Positions 26,287 through 37,999 are shown, numbered from the stretch's first letter. The stretch: DNA of 64,000 bases from Rhizophagus irregularis (GCF_026210795.1 NC_089430.1:2914001-2978000), one strand, 5' to 3'. Made by a program: numbers and translations. The notes: generated by a model not told the origin, from the sequence alone.

Positions 26287-26749
26287 TTCAATCTAAAATT
26301 ATTTTAATAAGTTTTAATGTTAATATAATTTGATTTTGAAAGAATATTCATTATTACTTATTTGAAGGAAAAAACCAGTTTAAAAACTTATATGAAAATT
26401 CGCAAATTTTTTATATGGTGAAAATCGCACCATTTTGCAAAACAGCAATAAAAAGAAACCAACCCACTTCACTATACTACAATTGTTATAATAGCAATAT
26501 CAATTTTTAATAATGATGGTATTTATAGTTAGAGCTTCATAGAAAAATGAAAGAATCAGAAGCAATTAATAATTCATGAAAAAGAAAAGAATCATGCTTT
26601 TTGAAAGATAATAAGAAAAAAAAAAATAAGCATTATGTCTTACTAGTCTCTACTTTTAAAAAGTGGATTATACTTTTGAGATACAATTATGATCTACTAA
26701 TTCTACTTTGAGTATTGATAAGAAGCAAAATTATGTTTCAAAATATATT

Positions 26750-27274
26750 TCAGTAATTTTGAAACACATCAGAGCTTTTTACGCCTATATCTTTGTAATT
26801 ATACAAAAATTTTAGCGGTTCATAACGATAAGACATGTACAATTTACCACTACCACCCAAGTATATCATTGCATTAGTGTCTTCTAAACCAATACAAACA
26901 ATTAAGGTCTCCCCATATTCTTTTAATTCTTCTCCATAAATATAAGTTGATATTGATCCATAGAGATTAAATCCTCGCACATAACCATCTTTATCAACAT
27001 CTAATGGAATATAAGCATAAGGATACTTCGCACAAAGTTCCTCAATTTTTGATTCCTTTTCATCATCCGACTCTAGTGATTCAAGTTCAAGCTGACGAAA
27101 TTGGTTAAGTACCTCAATAGTACGTTTACAAAACCTGTCAGCATCGTTTTCTTTTCTCCAAAAATTATCAGTATACGCTCGTGGAGCTGGTGGCAGATCA
27201 GTGAACAAATCATTTTTAGATTTATCACTATTGGGCTTGGGATGTGTTTCTGGCTTTGGATGTGTCTGTCCCAT
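26750..27274 (-). CDS. Hypothetical protein, 174 aa (copy A paralogue)
   Basis: Single-exon ORF starting MGQTHPKPE with a THPKP duplication, so Gly2 could be myristoylated. The middle has an acidic helix (59-83). A DVDKDGYV segment (92-99) resembles an EF-hand loop start but lacks an acidic residue at loop position 12. There is no membrane span. It differs from the copy B protein only by Y86C, Y105F, S109P and R150H, from five nucleotide changes in 525. Flanking parts of the duplication have many more indels, but the flanks immediately around this ORF are also very similar. I do not recognise the family. Being the only intact ORF of the duplicated core, it is probably a real gene. Confidence 0.65.
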   Translation of the reverse strand: MGQTHPKPETHPKPNSDKSKNDLFTDLPPAPRAYTDNFWRKENDADRFCKRTIEVLNQFRQLELESLESDDEKESKIEELCAKYPYAYIPLDVDKDGYVRGFNLYGSISTYIYGEELKEYGETLIVCIGLEDTNAMIYLGGSGKLYMSYRYEPLKFLYNYKDIGVKSSDVFQNY

Positions 27275-28115
27275 TTTTTTCGTGAAGAGACTTTTCTAGT
27301 CAAAATGATATTACCGTATAAAATTATAAATATAGTCATTTACTCATTGTTGTCTAAAGTAAGTAGTAAATCTTTTATTCCGTTTTTGGCAGTGTATACT
27401 GCATAAGTAATAATATTTCGTGGTACGTCATTATATCACAGGAACAATTGCATATTCTTGTATTAATAACTAACTCGCGTAAAGTTCTTTAAAGATCAAG
27501 TTAACGTAATTTTCCCTTCCAAAATCGATTAGACCCACTACAAATCATATAAAAAGGCGAGGCTCTGGTTAGTGAATTCTTTATCTGTTTTGTACAATAA
27601 AATAAAAATATATTACATCCATTTTTTTTTACTTTTTTGTTTTTCTGGAAAAGCCAAACGTCCACCGCCAATTCGGTCGCACATGGAACGTCTGAAGGAA
27701 GTGAACTCAGTTTGCCACCGCCACTTGGTCTGTACATGAATAGATTTGACGTTCCCAGAAGTTTGCCGCACGAAGCCACCTTGGTGGAGAAAATGACGAA
27801 GAAACACGAAGAGACACTCGGGCGGAGCACCAAGGGAAAAAAAAGGAAAAAGGAAATATCACTTTGAAACGTAAAAGTGTAGAATATCAAAAAAGTAAGT
27901 CACGTGAGTTCACCGACAATCATAAATCACGAGGTTCAGCATATTCAGCATTAATTTTCTTGACGATCCTGCCAGCTTCACATAAAATAAAATCAGCATT
28001 AATTTTCATTAATTTTCATGCAACAAAAATAAACATTTTTATGTCATTTTTTTAATTAACAAGTTACTTCAAAAGTCATACTTTTTCAATATGAAACTCG
28101 CAGAAGATTGTGTAA

Positions 28116-29310
28116 TAAATTCGGTTATGGTATACAGTTACTTAACTTCAGATTTATGGAGTTTAAGGCATTACATTGATTGGATTTTTAACGTGATTTT
28201 CCATTATGGGAGACATGTTTGACAGCCTTTGCTCACTAGGTTAGATAGTTAAGCAAAAATTGGTATTATAACCTATTTGTGTTATTGCTAACCAGATTGC
28301 CAAAAATAAGGAGGTGAATGTCAATAATAAGACACTGCTTTGTCATTTCACCATTTCAGTACAGAATTCCATATAATTCAGCTTTCTGAAACTAAGGTAC
28401 TTATGGAATGATGTATGAACAAATATTCAATGGAAAATATGGCAAATCCATTTATGAGGTTGGTTGATGCTTATTAAAAAGGTTTAGTTTATATTGATTT
28501 ATGATCTAGACTCACATATAGAAAAAAAATAGTCTATGTGCAAAAAGAAGAGGAATATTTGCTTTAGTTGCAAAAATACATTCTAAAAACAAAAGGTAAT
28601 TTACCAGTCTTTATTTTTGACTAAGTAATATTATTCAAGAATACTGAAATTTTCTATTCCTATCCTGTGATCCAAAACAATGGTAATTTAAATAAAGGTA
28701 ATGATCCATCACTCTTATCAACTTCTATCTATGCTAGCAAAACCAATGTTAAGCAGAAAAAGCAAAACTGCTTAACAATTATAGGAAAGTGAGTATAAAT
28801 TCTTTTTGTTAGAAAAGTAGGCAGAAAATAATCTTTTGAGATTGTCTAATATTCAAAACTTTGATATTTAAGGTTTTGGATTGACCTAGCAGATAGGAGG
28901 TCAAACAAATTATTGCTGATGTATAAAATGTAAAAAATACTAATCAAAGGCATTCTTTATACTAGGGCAATAATTACAGAATTACACGAAAATAGAAAAA
29001 AAGGATGGTTTTGCAGACAGATTCATGTGAATTTTACAGAAATTGAAACATTCATAGTGTGATAATTAATGAAACTATTAATGGAACTATTGCAATAGTG
29101 ATATTTTTGCAGTAAGGAAATTAGGTTATTCCAAATTAATTTTTAGTTTAATGTTCTCCCTCTCTCTCTATTTTTGAAAATTTTAAAATAATTTAAACAC
29201 AATATGTTTACATGTTTAAAGCACCTTCTCTTTTTTCTGAAATTTGATACTGAATATTTCTAATTTTACTGAAAACTTCTGGAATTTTAATATGTTTAAA
29301 TATCATGTTT
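28116..29310. other. Spacer between copy A and the composite element
   Basis: No gene. At 29121-29210 there is one terminus related to the element at 16203-17157 (TTAGGTTATTCCAAATTAAT, then a pyrimidine-rich block and ATTTTTGAAAATTTT). Its partner end was not found, so it is probably a solo or truncated end. The remainder is unremarkable AT-rich DNA. Confidence 0.5.
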
Positions 29311-29741
29311 GTTTAAATTAGCATAACAGAAGTCCCATTTTGATCTATTGTTACACAAACTATTTATACAGCGTATACAATAGTATATATATAAGATTTA
29401 CAATGGTCATATTTGCAACACATGAAGGACGCGACCATATACTCTGAAATTTTATCAGTATATTCTTTAAATACTACTCTAACATAATAACTAATGAGAT
29501 CTCTAAGATCTCTTAGTTTGCGAAAGTTTACTTAGACAGGACTTTTGCTTATTATTATACCATATGACATTATAGTTGTTTCATACAATTTCACAAAACA
29601 CAAGCAATAAAATTTAGTAATATCGAACGTATTTGATAATTTACTTGGCAGTTGACATATGATAGGTTTGGTATTATAAATTGTCAATGATTTATTATTT
29701 ATTATTATATAATACAAAAAGTTTAATTCTTACTACTATTA

Positions 29742-32414
29742 TTACCAGTAATTTATATTATTAATTGCTGCTTCTAATGTAGCAGATACATCTATTTCTT
29801 CATCTGCTGTTTCCTCTGATTCTTCCTCTTCCTCTTCATTAATTTCGTCATCTAAATCATCCTGTGTAAGCGTATCTGTTCCTTTTTCAACTCTTTTTAA
29901 AAACGAATTTACATTTTCAAAAATACCTTTCTTATAAAAATTTTCACAATAAACACATCTTCTACCGTAACAAACTGGATGATAACCATGACCACAAGCA
30001 AAAACTACTCCATTATTGTTCAATGGTAGCCCACAATTATCACATAATCCTGACTTTGGTAAATAGGACGTACTGTATGCTGTTGGTAGGTGACGCAAGT
30101 CAACTTCCTTTCCTAAAGTAGCAAGTTTGTATCCTCTTAATTTTTTTTCTTTTTTTCTTGTATTATTGTACAAGGGAGTGCTATTATTTTGGTTATGAAA
30201 TATATTACGGAAGTAATTAAGTAGGAAGAGACTGGTCTTATCAGACAGGAATTTAAGTGTAGATAGATTGTACGAATAATTGCGAGTTTTGCGAAATGTA
30301 TCTTTAAAGATAGGATCATGATCCGCTATTTAAATTGTTAGGAATAAGTAACAAATAATATGTAATGAAAAATTAATATTATTATATTTATTATACCAAT
30401 AACATAAGCCTGTTTTATAATGGTTTCAGCTGTAGCATTTGAAGATGTATTTGCTCTTATTCGGCTATGAGTGTTTTCAACGTAATAGTCATTAAAACAT
30501 GGTAAATAATTTTTAATTGCATCAGCAAATGGGTGATGGTTATCTTGCCAATAAAATAAATCTGATAAAAATATAAGAGGCGCTTTATTATAATTTTTTC
30601 TTTTCCAACGTAAAGCAAATGTCCAAATACGAAACACAGTTTCCACATATTCTTCAAATGAACCTGAGCGAAATAAAACTGCATATACATCAAGTGTAGC
30701 TGGAATAAGATTGTCTAATAAGTCAATTACAGTTCGATATTCAACATCTTTGCATGTTGAACCAAATTTTTGCATAACCTCATTTTTAATTTTAACCCAA
30801 CCACTTCGCGCAAGTTCCAAGAGAAGGTTAATTCTCCAAGGCTTTGGTTTTTTTGCCAGCTTTTTATTTTTGCCAAATACAAAATGAAACATTTGTTCAA
30901 AAAAAGAATGATGAATTATCATAACATGTTCTCTACTATTGAGTGAAAGGTGAAGTGGACCTAGCATCGGTATAAAAGATTCAATTTCTTTTGGAATAGC
31001 AGATTGTAATCCTAATGCATGCAGATGTGTTAATGCTTTTCTGATAAACAGCTGACCTGGCCAATCTGCAACAATAGGTGCAACATAATTATCCAAATAT
31101 TCTGTTTTTCTACTTATAGTTAAAATCATTTGTAAAGCATTCAAGTAGTCCTGCATTGAATGTAAATGCTGTTCTTTAAAGCCAATTAATTGAAGATCTT
31201 TCATTGATCTTTCATCCTTTCGCTCTGCAATAGCATCATCATAACAATGAATAGTTAAAAGTTCAATACGATCAAAAGTATTAGCGTTTTGATATCCTTG
31301 TGAAATCCAATATATCTGACGTTCTGTATATGTGATATCAAAGTTTCCAGTATATTTGTTGCTAAATACCAACAAATTCTTGGTGCTTGAACATTATTTG
31401 GATTGTGAACAGATACTCCATTAAATACAATTGGTACTGCAAAGCATTCCATAACAGGTTTTGCTACGCAAGTAGAAAAATGCTTTGCCGTTGATGTTGT
31501 CACTGTATCTGGTCTACGCTTTTCATGAATGTCGCTGATAATCATCTATGTTATAAATATGCAGGCAATCTCCCTATTACAAATAAAAAAAATCAATTTT
31601 ACAATACATAAAGCATAAACCACTTTTTTAATAATGTTTACCTTTTCCAAAAAGTGATCTTCAATCTTGGTTATGTGATTCAATTGAATCTTCTTCTGAT
31701 AGTCCATAACTGTTTTAGCACAAGCTGAATATCCAATACTTGATAATGTATCAATAGCTTCCCATGTAGCACCTGATGCTACCAAATACAATCCAACTTC
31801 TGTCTTGAATTGGTTAACGAATTTGTTACGCAAACCAGCAATTATATAACATAGAGCAACAATTGATTTTTTGGCTTCCTGTTTATTATATTCTGATCGG
31901 TCTTTAGGAATAATAGCATTAACCATTGAAGGAAAGAATCCTTTTAATTCGGGATTAGCATCTTCAATCATAAGTTGAAATTGTACTGGATCCAATTCCA
32001 AACCAGCAGATTCTCGACGTTATTTGTTGAATAATACAGTTGTTAATATTTTGATATTTGATGCGAAAGTGGGATCTCTATACAAAGCTAAAGAGATATA
32101 AGTTAACCATTTAAAAAGAAGTCTTTCAGCTAGTAACAATTATTTTGAGATACCTTCTTCTTCATTTGTGACTTTCTTCCTACTGCATTCTTGGCTTTTT
32201 AACCTTCTTTTTTATTTCTATTTCTATTAGATTCCACTATTTTGCAATAATGTAAATGGCAAAGTTGTTTTCCTATTTCAAGATAAGGGTATGTTTCTAA
32301 TGTATTTTCCTTTTGGCATTTCTGGTATGCAAGTTCTGTAATTAAACGAAAACTAACATTTCTATATGTACAATTATCTACTGAGCAAGGTCCAAAATTT
32401 TTTTTCGTTACCAT
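29742..32414 (-). pseudogene. DUF6589-like transposon protein, left arm
   Basis: The gene starts at 32414 with a zinc-binding N-terminus (CSVDNC, then CHLHYC). Later exons carry YSACAKTVMDYQKKIQ, the conserved DIHEKRRPDT and PVMECFAVP region, a 345-codon open stretch (31375-30338) with VADWPGQL and IPMLGPLHLSLNSREH typical of DUF6589, and a C-terminal RING-like module (CDNCG, ACGHGYHPVCYGRRCVYC) plus an acidic tail. At least three introns (for example after the LEKG codons near 31656, and at about 30404). Lesions: a missing A near 32210, a TAA at 32020-32022 shared with the other arm, frameshifts near 31530 and 31366. DUF6589 proteins are repeat-associated in fungi; a transposase role is inferred. 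Confidence 0.65.
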
Positions 32415-32585
32415 GATTAATAGATTAATAATTAGTCCCGTGACAAGTTAGATAAAACAAGTAATAAAACCTGTTTATAAGTAAAACACGTGAGCACGCG
32501 TAAAGCACATTTTGGGATCTAGCCAATCACAGTCTTTACAAAACATTTAAATTGTGGCCAATCAGGGGGAAATTCCGTTATGCTG
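32378..32585. promoter_or_regulatory. S1: 208-bp segment with gene start and putative promoter
   Basis: It spans the first 13 codons of the left DUF6589 gene and its upstream region to the element terminus GTTATGCT. It contains a CACGTG at 32487-32492 and two CCAAT boxes at 32523-32527 and 32558-32562, positions suitable for a promoter firing leftward. Base-for-base identical to 35817-36024. Confidence 0.6.
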
Positions 32586-35386
32586 CTCAGTAGATAATTG
32601 TACATATAGAAATGTTAGTTTTCGTTTAATTACAGAACTTGCATACCAGAAATGCCAAAAGGAAAATACATTAGAAACATACCCTTATCTTGAAATAGGA
32701 AAACAACTTTGCCATTTACATTATTGCAAAATAGTGGAATCTAATAGAAATAGAAATAAAAAAAGAAGGTTAAAAAAGCCAGAATGCAGTAGGAAGAAAG
32801 TCGCAATGAAGAAGAAGGTATCTCAAAATAATTGTTACTAGCTGAAAGACTTCTTTTTAAATGGTTAACTTATATCTCTTTAGCTTTGTATAGAGATCCC
32901 ACTTTCGCATCAAATATCAAAATATTAACAACTGTATTATTCAACAAATAACGTCGAGAATCTGCTGGTTTGGAATTGGATCCCAAGTACAATTTCAACT
33001 TATGATTGAAGATCGCTAATCCGAATTAAAAGGATTCTTTCCTTCAATGGTTAATGCTATTATTCCTAAAGACCGATCAGAATATAATAAACAGGAAGCC
33101 AAAAAATCAATTGTTGCCTACGTTATATAATTGCTGGTTTGCGTAACAAATTCGTTAACCAATTCAAGACAGAAGTTGGATTGTATTTGGTAGCATCAGG
33201 TGCTACATGGGAAGCTATTGATACGATTATCAAGTATTGGATATTCAGCTTGTGCTAAAACAGTTATGGACTATCAGAAGAAGATTCAATTGAATCACAT
33301 AACCAAGATTGAAGATCACTTTTTAGAAAAGGTAAACATTATTAAAAAAGTGGTTTATGCTTTATGTATTGTAAAATTGATTTTTTTTATTTGTAATAGG
33401 GAGATTGCCTGCATATTTATAACATAGATGATTATCATGACATTCATGAAAAGCGTAGACCAGATACAGCGACAACATCAACGGCAAAGCATTTTTCTAC
33501 TTGCGTAGCAAAACCTGTTATGGAATGCTTTGCAGTACCAATTGTATTTAATGGAGTATCTGTTCACAATCCAAATAATGTTGAAGCACCAAGAATTTGT
33601 TGGTATTTGCTTAACAAATATACTGGAAACTTTGATATCACATATACAGAACGTCAGATATATTGGATTTCACAAGGATATCAAAACGCTAATACTTTTG
33701 ATCGTATTGAACTTTTAACTATTCATTGTTATGATGATGCTATTGCAGAGCGAAAGGATGAAAGATCAATGAAAGATCTTCAATTAATTGGCTTTAAAGA
33801 ACAGCATTTACATTCAATGCAGGACTACTTGAATGCTTTACAAATGATTTTAACTATAAGTAGAAAAACAGAATATTTGGATAATTATGTTGCACCTATT
33901 TGCTGGTAACATTGGCTGGGTCAGCTGTTTATCAGAAAAGCATTAACACATCTGCATGCATTAGGATTACAATCTGCTATTCCAAAAGAAATTGAATCTT
34001 TTATACCGATGCAGGTCCACTTCACCTTTCACTCAATAGTAGAGAACATGTTATGATAATTCATCATTCTTTTTTTGAACAAATGTTTCATTTTGTATTT
34101 GGCAAAAATAAAAAGCTGGCAAAAAAACCAAAGCCTTGGAGAATTAACCTTCTCTGGAACTTGCGCGAAGTGGTTGGGTTAAAATTAAAAATGAGGTTAT
34201 GCAAAAATTTGGTTCAACATGCAAAGATGTTGAATATCGAACTGTAATTGACTTATTAGACAATCTTATTCCAGCTACACTTAATGTATATGCAGTTTTA
34301 TTTCGCTCAGGTTCATTTGAAAAATATGTGGAAACTGTGTTTCGTATTTGGACATTTGCTTTACGTTGGAAAAGAAAAAATTATAATAAAGCGCCTCTTA
34401 TATTTTTATCAGATTTATTTTATTGGCAAGATAACCATCACCCATTTGCTGATGCAATTAAAAATTATTTACCATGTTTTAATGACTATTACGTTGAAAA
34501 CACTCATAGCCGAATAAGAGCAAATACATCTTCAAATGCTACAGCTGAAACCATTATAAAACAGGCTTACGTTATTGGTATAATAAATATAATAATATTA
34601 ATTTTTCATTACATATTATTTGTTACTTATTCCTAACAATTTAAATAGCGGATCATGATCCTATCTTTAAAGATACATTTCGCAAAACTCGCAATTATTC
34701 GTACAATCTATCTACACTTAAATTCCTGTCCGATAAGACCAGTCTCTTCCTACTTAATTACTTCCGTAATATATTTCATAACCAAAATAATAGCACTCCC
34801 TTGTACAATAATACAAGAAAAAAAGAAAAAAATTAAGAGGATACAAACTTGCTACTTTATAAAGGGTTAAGTTGACTTGCGTCACCTACCAACAGCATAC
34901 AGTACGTCCTATTTACCAAAGCCAGGATTATGCGATAATTAAGTGGCTACCATCGAACAATAAATTGTTAGCTTCGCTGCTGGGCCATTTTCGTTATCAT
35001 CCATTGCTACTTTAGGAAAGGAAGTTGACACGTCAGCCTACCAACGGCATGCAATACGTCACTATTTACCGAAGTCAGGATTATGTGATAATTGTGGGCT
35101 ACCATTGAACAATAATGGAGTAGTTCTTGCTTGTGGTCATGGTTATCATCCAGTTTGTTACGGTAGAAGATGTGTTTATTGTGAAAATTTTTATAAGAAA
35201 GGTATTTTTGAAAATGTAAATTCGTTTTTAAAAAGAGTTGAAAAAGGAACAGATACGCTTACACAGGATGATTTAGATGACGAAATTAATGAAGAGGAAG
35301 AGGAAGAATCAGAGGAAACAGCAGATGAAGAAATAGATGTATCTGCTACATTAGAAGCAGCAATTAATAATATAAATTACTGGTAA
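32586..35386 (+). pseudogene. DUF6589-like transposon protein, inverted right arm
   Basis: Inverted duplicate of the left-arm gene, lacking its first codons (it begins at the codons for CSVDNC). It keeps the reading frame where the left copy is broken (for example KKRRLKKPECSRKK near 32770, and the intact DDYHDIHEKRRPDT region at about 33425). It is broken elsewhere: TAA at 32949-32951 (shared), compensating small indels near 33010 and 33120, TAA at 33907-33909 in place of the VADWPG codons, and single-base losses near 34010 and 34155. The C-terminal RING-like module and acidic tail are intact (to 35386). The start-less 5' end means it cannot be expressed from its own ATG. Confidence 0.65.
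34862..35095. repeat. Imperfect internal duplication unique to the right arm
   Basis: The block from GTTGACTTGCGTCACC through GGATTATGCGATAATT is followed by about 90 bp of extra sequence and then a second, about 10-15 percent diverged version (GTTGACACGTCAGCC through GGATTATGTGATAATT). The left arm has a single version. It accounts for the 165-bp excess length of the right arm and lies in the exon coding for the region before the RING-like module. Confidence 0.65.
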
Positions 35387-35816
35387 TAATAGTAGTAACA
35401 GGTAAGAATTAAACTTTTTGTATTATATAATAATAAATAATAAATCATTGACAATTTATAATACCAAACCTATCATATGTCAACTGCCAAGTAAATTATC
35501 AAATACGTTCGATATTACTAAATTTTATTGCTTGTGTTTTGTGAAATTGTATGTAAACAACTATAATGTCATATGGTATAATAATAAGCAAAAGTCCTGT
35601 CTAAGTAAACTTTCGCAAACTAAGAGATCTTAGAGATCTCATTAGTTATTATGTTAGAGTAGTATTTAAAGAATATACTGATAAAATTTCAGAGTATATG
35701 GTCGCGTCCTTCATGTGTTGCAAATATGACCATTGTAAATCTTATATATATACTATTGTATACGCTGTATAAATAGTTTGTGTAACAATAGATCAAAATG
35801 GGACTTCTGTTATGCT

Positions 35817-36024
35817 CTACTGAGCAAGGTCCAAAATTTTTTTTCGTTACCATGATTAATAGATTAATAATTAGTCCCGTGACAAGTTAGATAAAACAAG
35901 TAATAAAACCTGTTTATAAGTAAAACACGTGAGCACGCGTAAAGCACATTTTGGGATCTAGCCAATCACAGTCTTTACAAAACATTTAAATTGTGGCCAA
36001 TCAGGGGGAAATTCCGTTATGCTG
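35817..36024. repeat. S2: direct 208-bp repeat of S1
   Basis: Identical to 32378-32585, in the same orientation. It places an orphan start codon and promoter facing left at the outer end of the inverted arm, so this promoter would read into the antisense of the right-arm gene. Its outer end forms the terminus of the composite element. Confidence 0.9.
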
Positions 36025-36083
36025 TTTAAATTATTCTCTCTCTCCTTCTCAATTTTTCAGCCAGAAAGTAAGAATGTTTGCCA

Positions 36084-36180
36084 AAACTATTTTTTTAAAA
36101 TTTTAGTTTAGTCAAAATTTAATCTAAAACTATTTTTTTAAAATTTTAGTTTAGTCAAAATTTAATCTAAAACTATTTTT
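36084..36180. repeat. Tandem repeat, 43-bp unit, about 2.2 copies
   Basis: AAACTATTTTTTTAAAATTT recurs at 36084, 36127 and (start only) 36170, each followed by TAGTTTAGTCAAAATTTAAT. Noncoding. Confidence 0.8.
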
Positions 36181-36944
36181 TATAATAAATTTAATTGTTA
36201 AAACTGTTTTTATGTTTTTCTGAAACTAATTATAATTTAGGAAAGTTTCAGATTTACCAATTTTTTCATTAAAAATAAAGTTTTTGAGTTCAGATTTTTG
36301 AATTTTATCGTTAAATAAATTTCAGCAGCAATATTAGTATACATATTGCTCAACACATTGTTATACAGTATACTAATGATTATTAAAAAAAATGGAAAAT
36401 ATTTTAAAAAACTGAAATCAAAAGTATTTAAAACACAGTCATATGATCATATAATATAAATCACAAAATTGCCAAAAAAGCATTAATTATTCTTAGAAAT
36501 AAAATAGGTATCTAAATTTACTTATTAAAATTAATCTAAGGTTTATATAATTTAATATATTTTTGTACTATAACTAATATCTTTCCCTACAATCTCTATC
36601 TTTACCATTTTTAGTACTTCTATCTTTATTTTTTTTATGAAAGTTGTCTATCCTTTCCTTTTTCATCTTAATACTATGATACTTCTTAAGTTCTATTAAA
36701 ATGACTGTTTTAGTACTAAGTTTCTTTAGCTGTTTTCTCATTTCATTTTGAAAAATATTTCCATCTTATTACTTCTTTCATCCTCAATCTGTAAAAATGT
36801 TTAGTCTTTTTTTTTTTTTTGCTTTCAAAAATAATTAATTTTTATAACTACCTATTCTGGTAAAGTGTATTATTTTAATGAAGTCAATAGATTTTGTAAT
36901 AGATCTTTATTTAGTAAATTTTCTTTAAATTTTTGTCTGTAGAT

Positions 36945-37558
36945 AACAGGACAAATATCTTTATATCATCTTACTAATCATTTGCTAATCTTATAGTAAA
37001 TTAGGTAATATTAGACTTTAAAGTTTTAGTCGAAGTTACAGAAGTTTATTAGCTGAAGCTTGAAACTTTTATGGATCATAGTTTAACTGATTTAAAATCA
37101 ATAGCCAAAGTAATTATTTCTAATTTTAGGTAATTAAGAAGTTATGGTTAAATTTATATTTGCAATTATATTTGTTATAATCTATATAATAAATAAAAAT
37201 TTTCAAAATGCAATTTCTCAATCAATTTGACGTAAAAAATTTATGAAATTTTTATTAAAATATTTGTCTTGACAAGATGAATCTAAAAAGCTATAAAGCA
37301 TTTAAAAATTTTAATCACTGGTTGTCACAATATCATTAAAATAATTTAATTTTTTAATTATTATTAAAATTCAGCCCATTTTTGGGTTTTAGTGATTTGA
37401 AAATATTAATTTTCAGGCTTTAGATAAATTTTAATAACAAATAAAATTTATATAATTAAATTTGCAAAAAAATGGTATTTTTTATAAAATAATATTAAAA
37501 TAGATGATTGGCAAAATAATTGGCAATAATATAACAATATAAGGATGTCTATCCTGTT
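36945..37558. mobile_element. MULE-type non-autonomous element (614 bp)
   Basis: Inverted ends AACAGGACAAATATC and AACAGGATAGACATC are flanked by a perfect 9-bp duplication tctgtagat (36936-36944 and 37559-37567). Copy A has no such insertion in the corresponding stretch (about 17455). A 9-bp target duplication fits the Mutator superfamily. No transposase. Confidence 0.75.
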
Positions 37559-37844
37559 TCTGTAGATGGTATAGACTATAGATATTGCTATTATTAGGCC
37601 AGAAAGTATGGATCTCCTCTTATTATCATTTATGGATATCCAATATTCTTGATCAGAATATTTCTTTTCTTCCCATAAATAATCCAAGTTTAGTTTACGT
37701 TAATTATAGTATTGTCCTTTCTGATAGCTACATCTAATTGTTCTTTATCTTTAATATATTAAGACTATTTTTTTTTTTAAAATATACCATTTTTCATACT
37801 TAAAAATATAATCTTCTTTAATTATATTTTATATATAATTTATA

Positions 37845-37999
37845 TGGATTCTTTGCAATAGAAAGGAAGAAAATTACCAAAAAAATTAAATTTATATTTA
37901 TATATTAAAAATGTTTCAAATATTATAATTTATTCAGAATTAATATTAACTAAAAAAGTTTTTTTTTAGCAGTTTCCTTTCTTTCTATTGAAGAACCCA
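37845..37999. mobile_element. TA-flanked MITE (155 bp)
   Basis: Inverted ends TGG(A/G)TTCTT..CAATAGAAAG are flanked by TA (37843-37844 and 38000-38001). Copy A reads TTATATATATTATTTTAT straight across the site at about 19255, giving a paralogous empty site. Noncoding, Tc1/mariner-type. Confidence 0.85.

Larger units (their letters stand above)
13809..28115. repeat. Segmental duplication copy A
   Basis: This block aligns in direct orientation with 36334-41795. Colinear segments in A are 13809-14345, 17366-17464, 19046-19509, 24322-24379 and 24678-28115; everything between them is absent from copy B. Matched landmarks include the GTATACATATTGCTCAA start, the TAAATAATCCAAGTTTAG block (19150 against 37675), the helix-turn-helix transposase remnant (26286 against 39957) and the 174-aa ORF. 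The shared core is about 4.6 kb, so copy A has tripled in length by insertion. Confidence 0.85.
29320..36023. mobile_element. Composite palindromic DUF6589-type transposon (6.7 kb)
   Basis: The outer ends are AGCATAACAGAA at 29320 and, inverted, AGCATAACGGAA at 36023, flanked by a perfect 9-bp duplication gtttaaatt (29311-29319, 36024-36032). Inside, arm L (29320-32385) is followed by segment S1 (to 32585), an inverted copy R of the arm (32586-35816) and segment S2 (35817-36024), which is identical to S1 over 208 bp. L plus S1 alone (29320-32584) is one complete element with both termini, so R plus S2 is the added part. Both arms carry a damaged DUF6589-like gene. Confidence 0.75.

Noticed and set aside
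27501-27890. 129-codon minus ORF and overlapping 76-codon plus ORF beside a TATAAAAAGG
   Set aside because: The frames are not preserved in copy B, which has several deletions here; the TATA-like box is kept but no gene can be attached to it.
37448-37687. 79-codon minus ORF in copy B
   Set aside because: It overlaps the end of the 9-bp-duplication element and the matching copy A sequence has several stops; at best a relic of an older gene.
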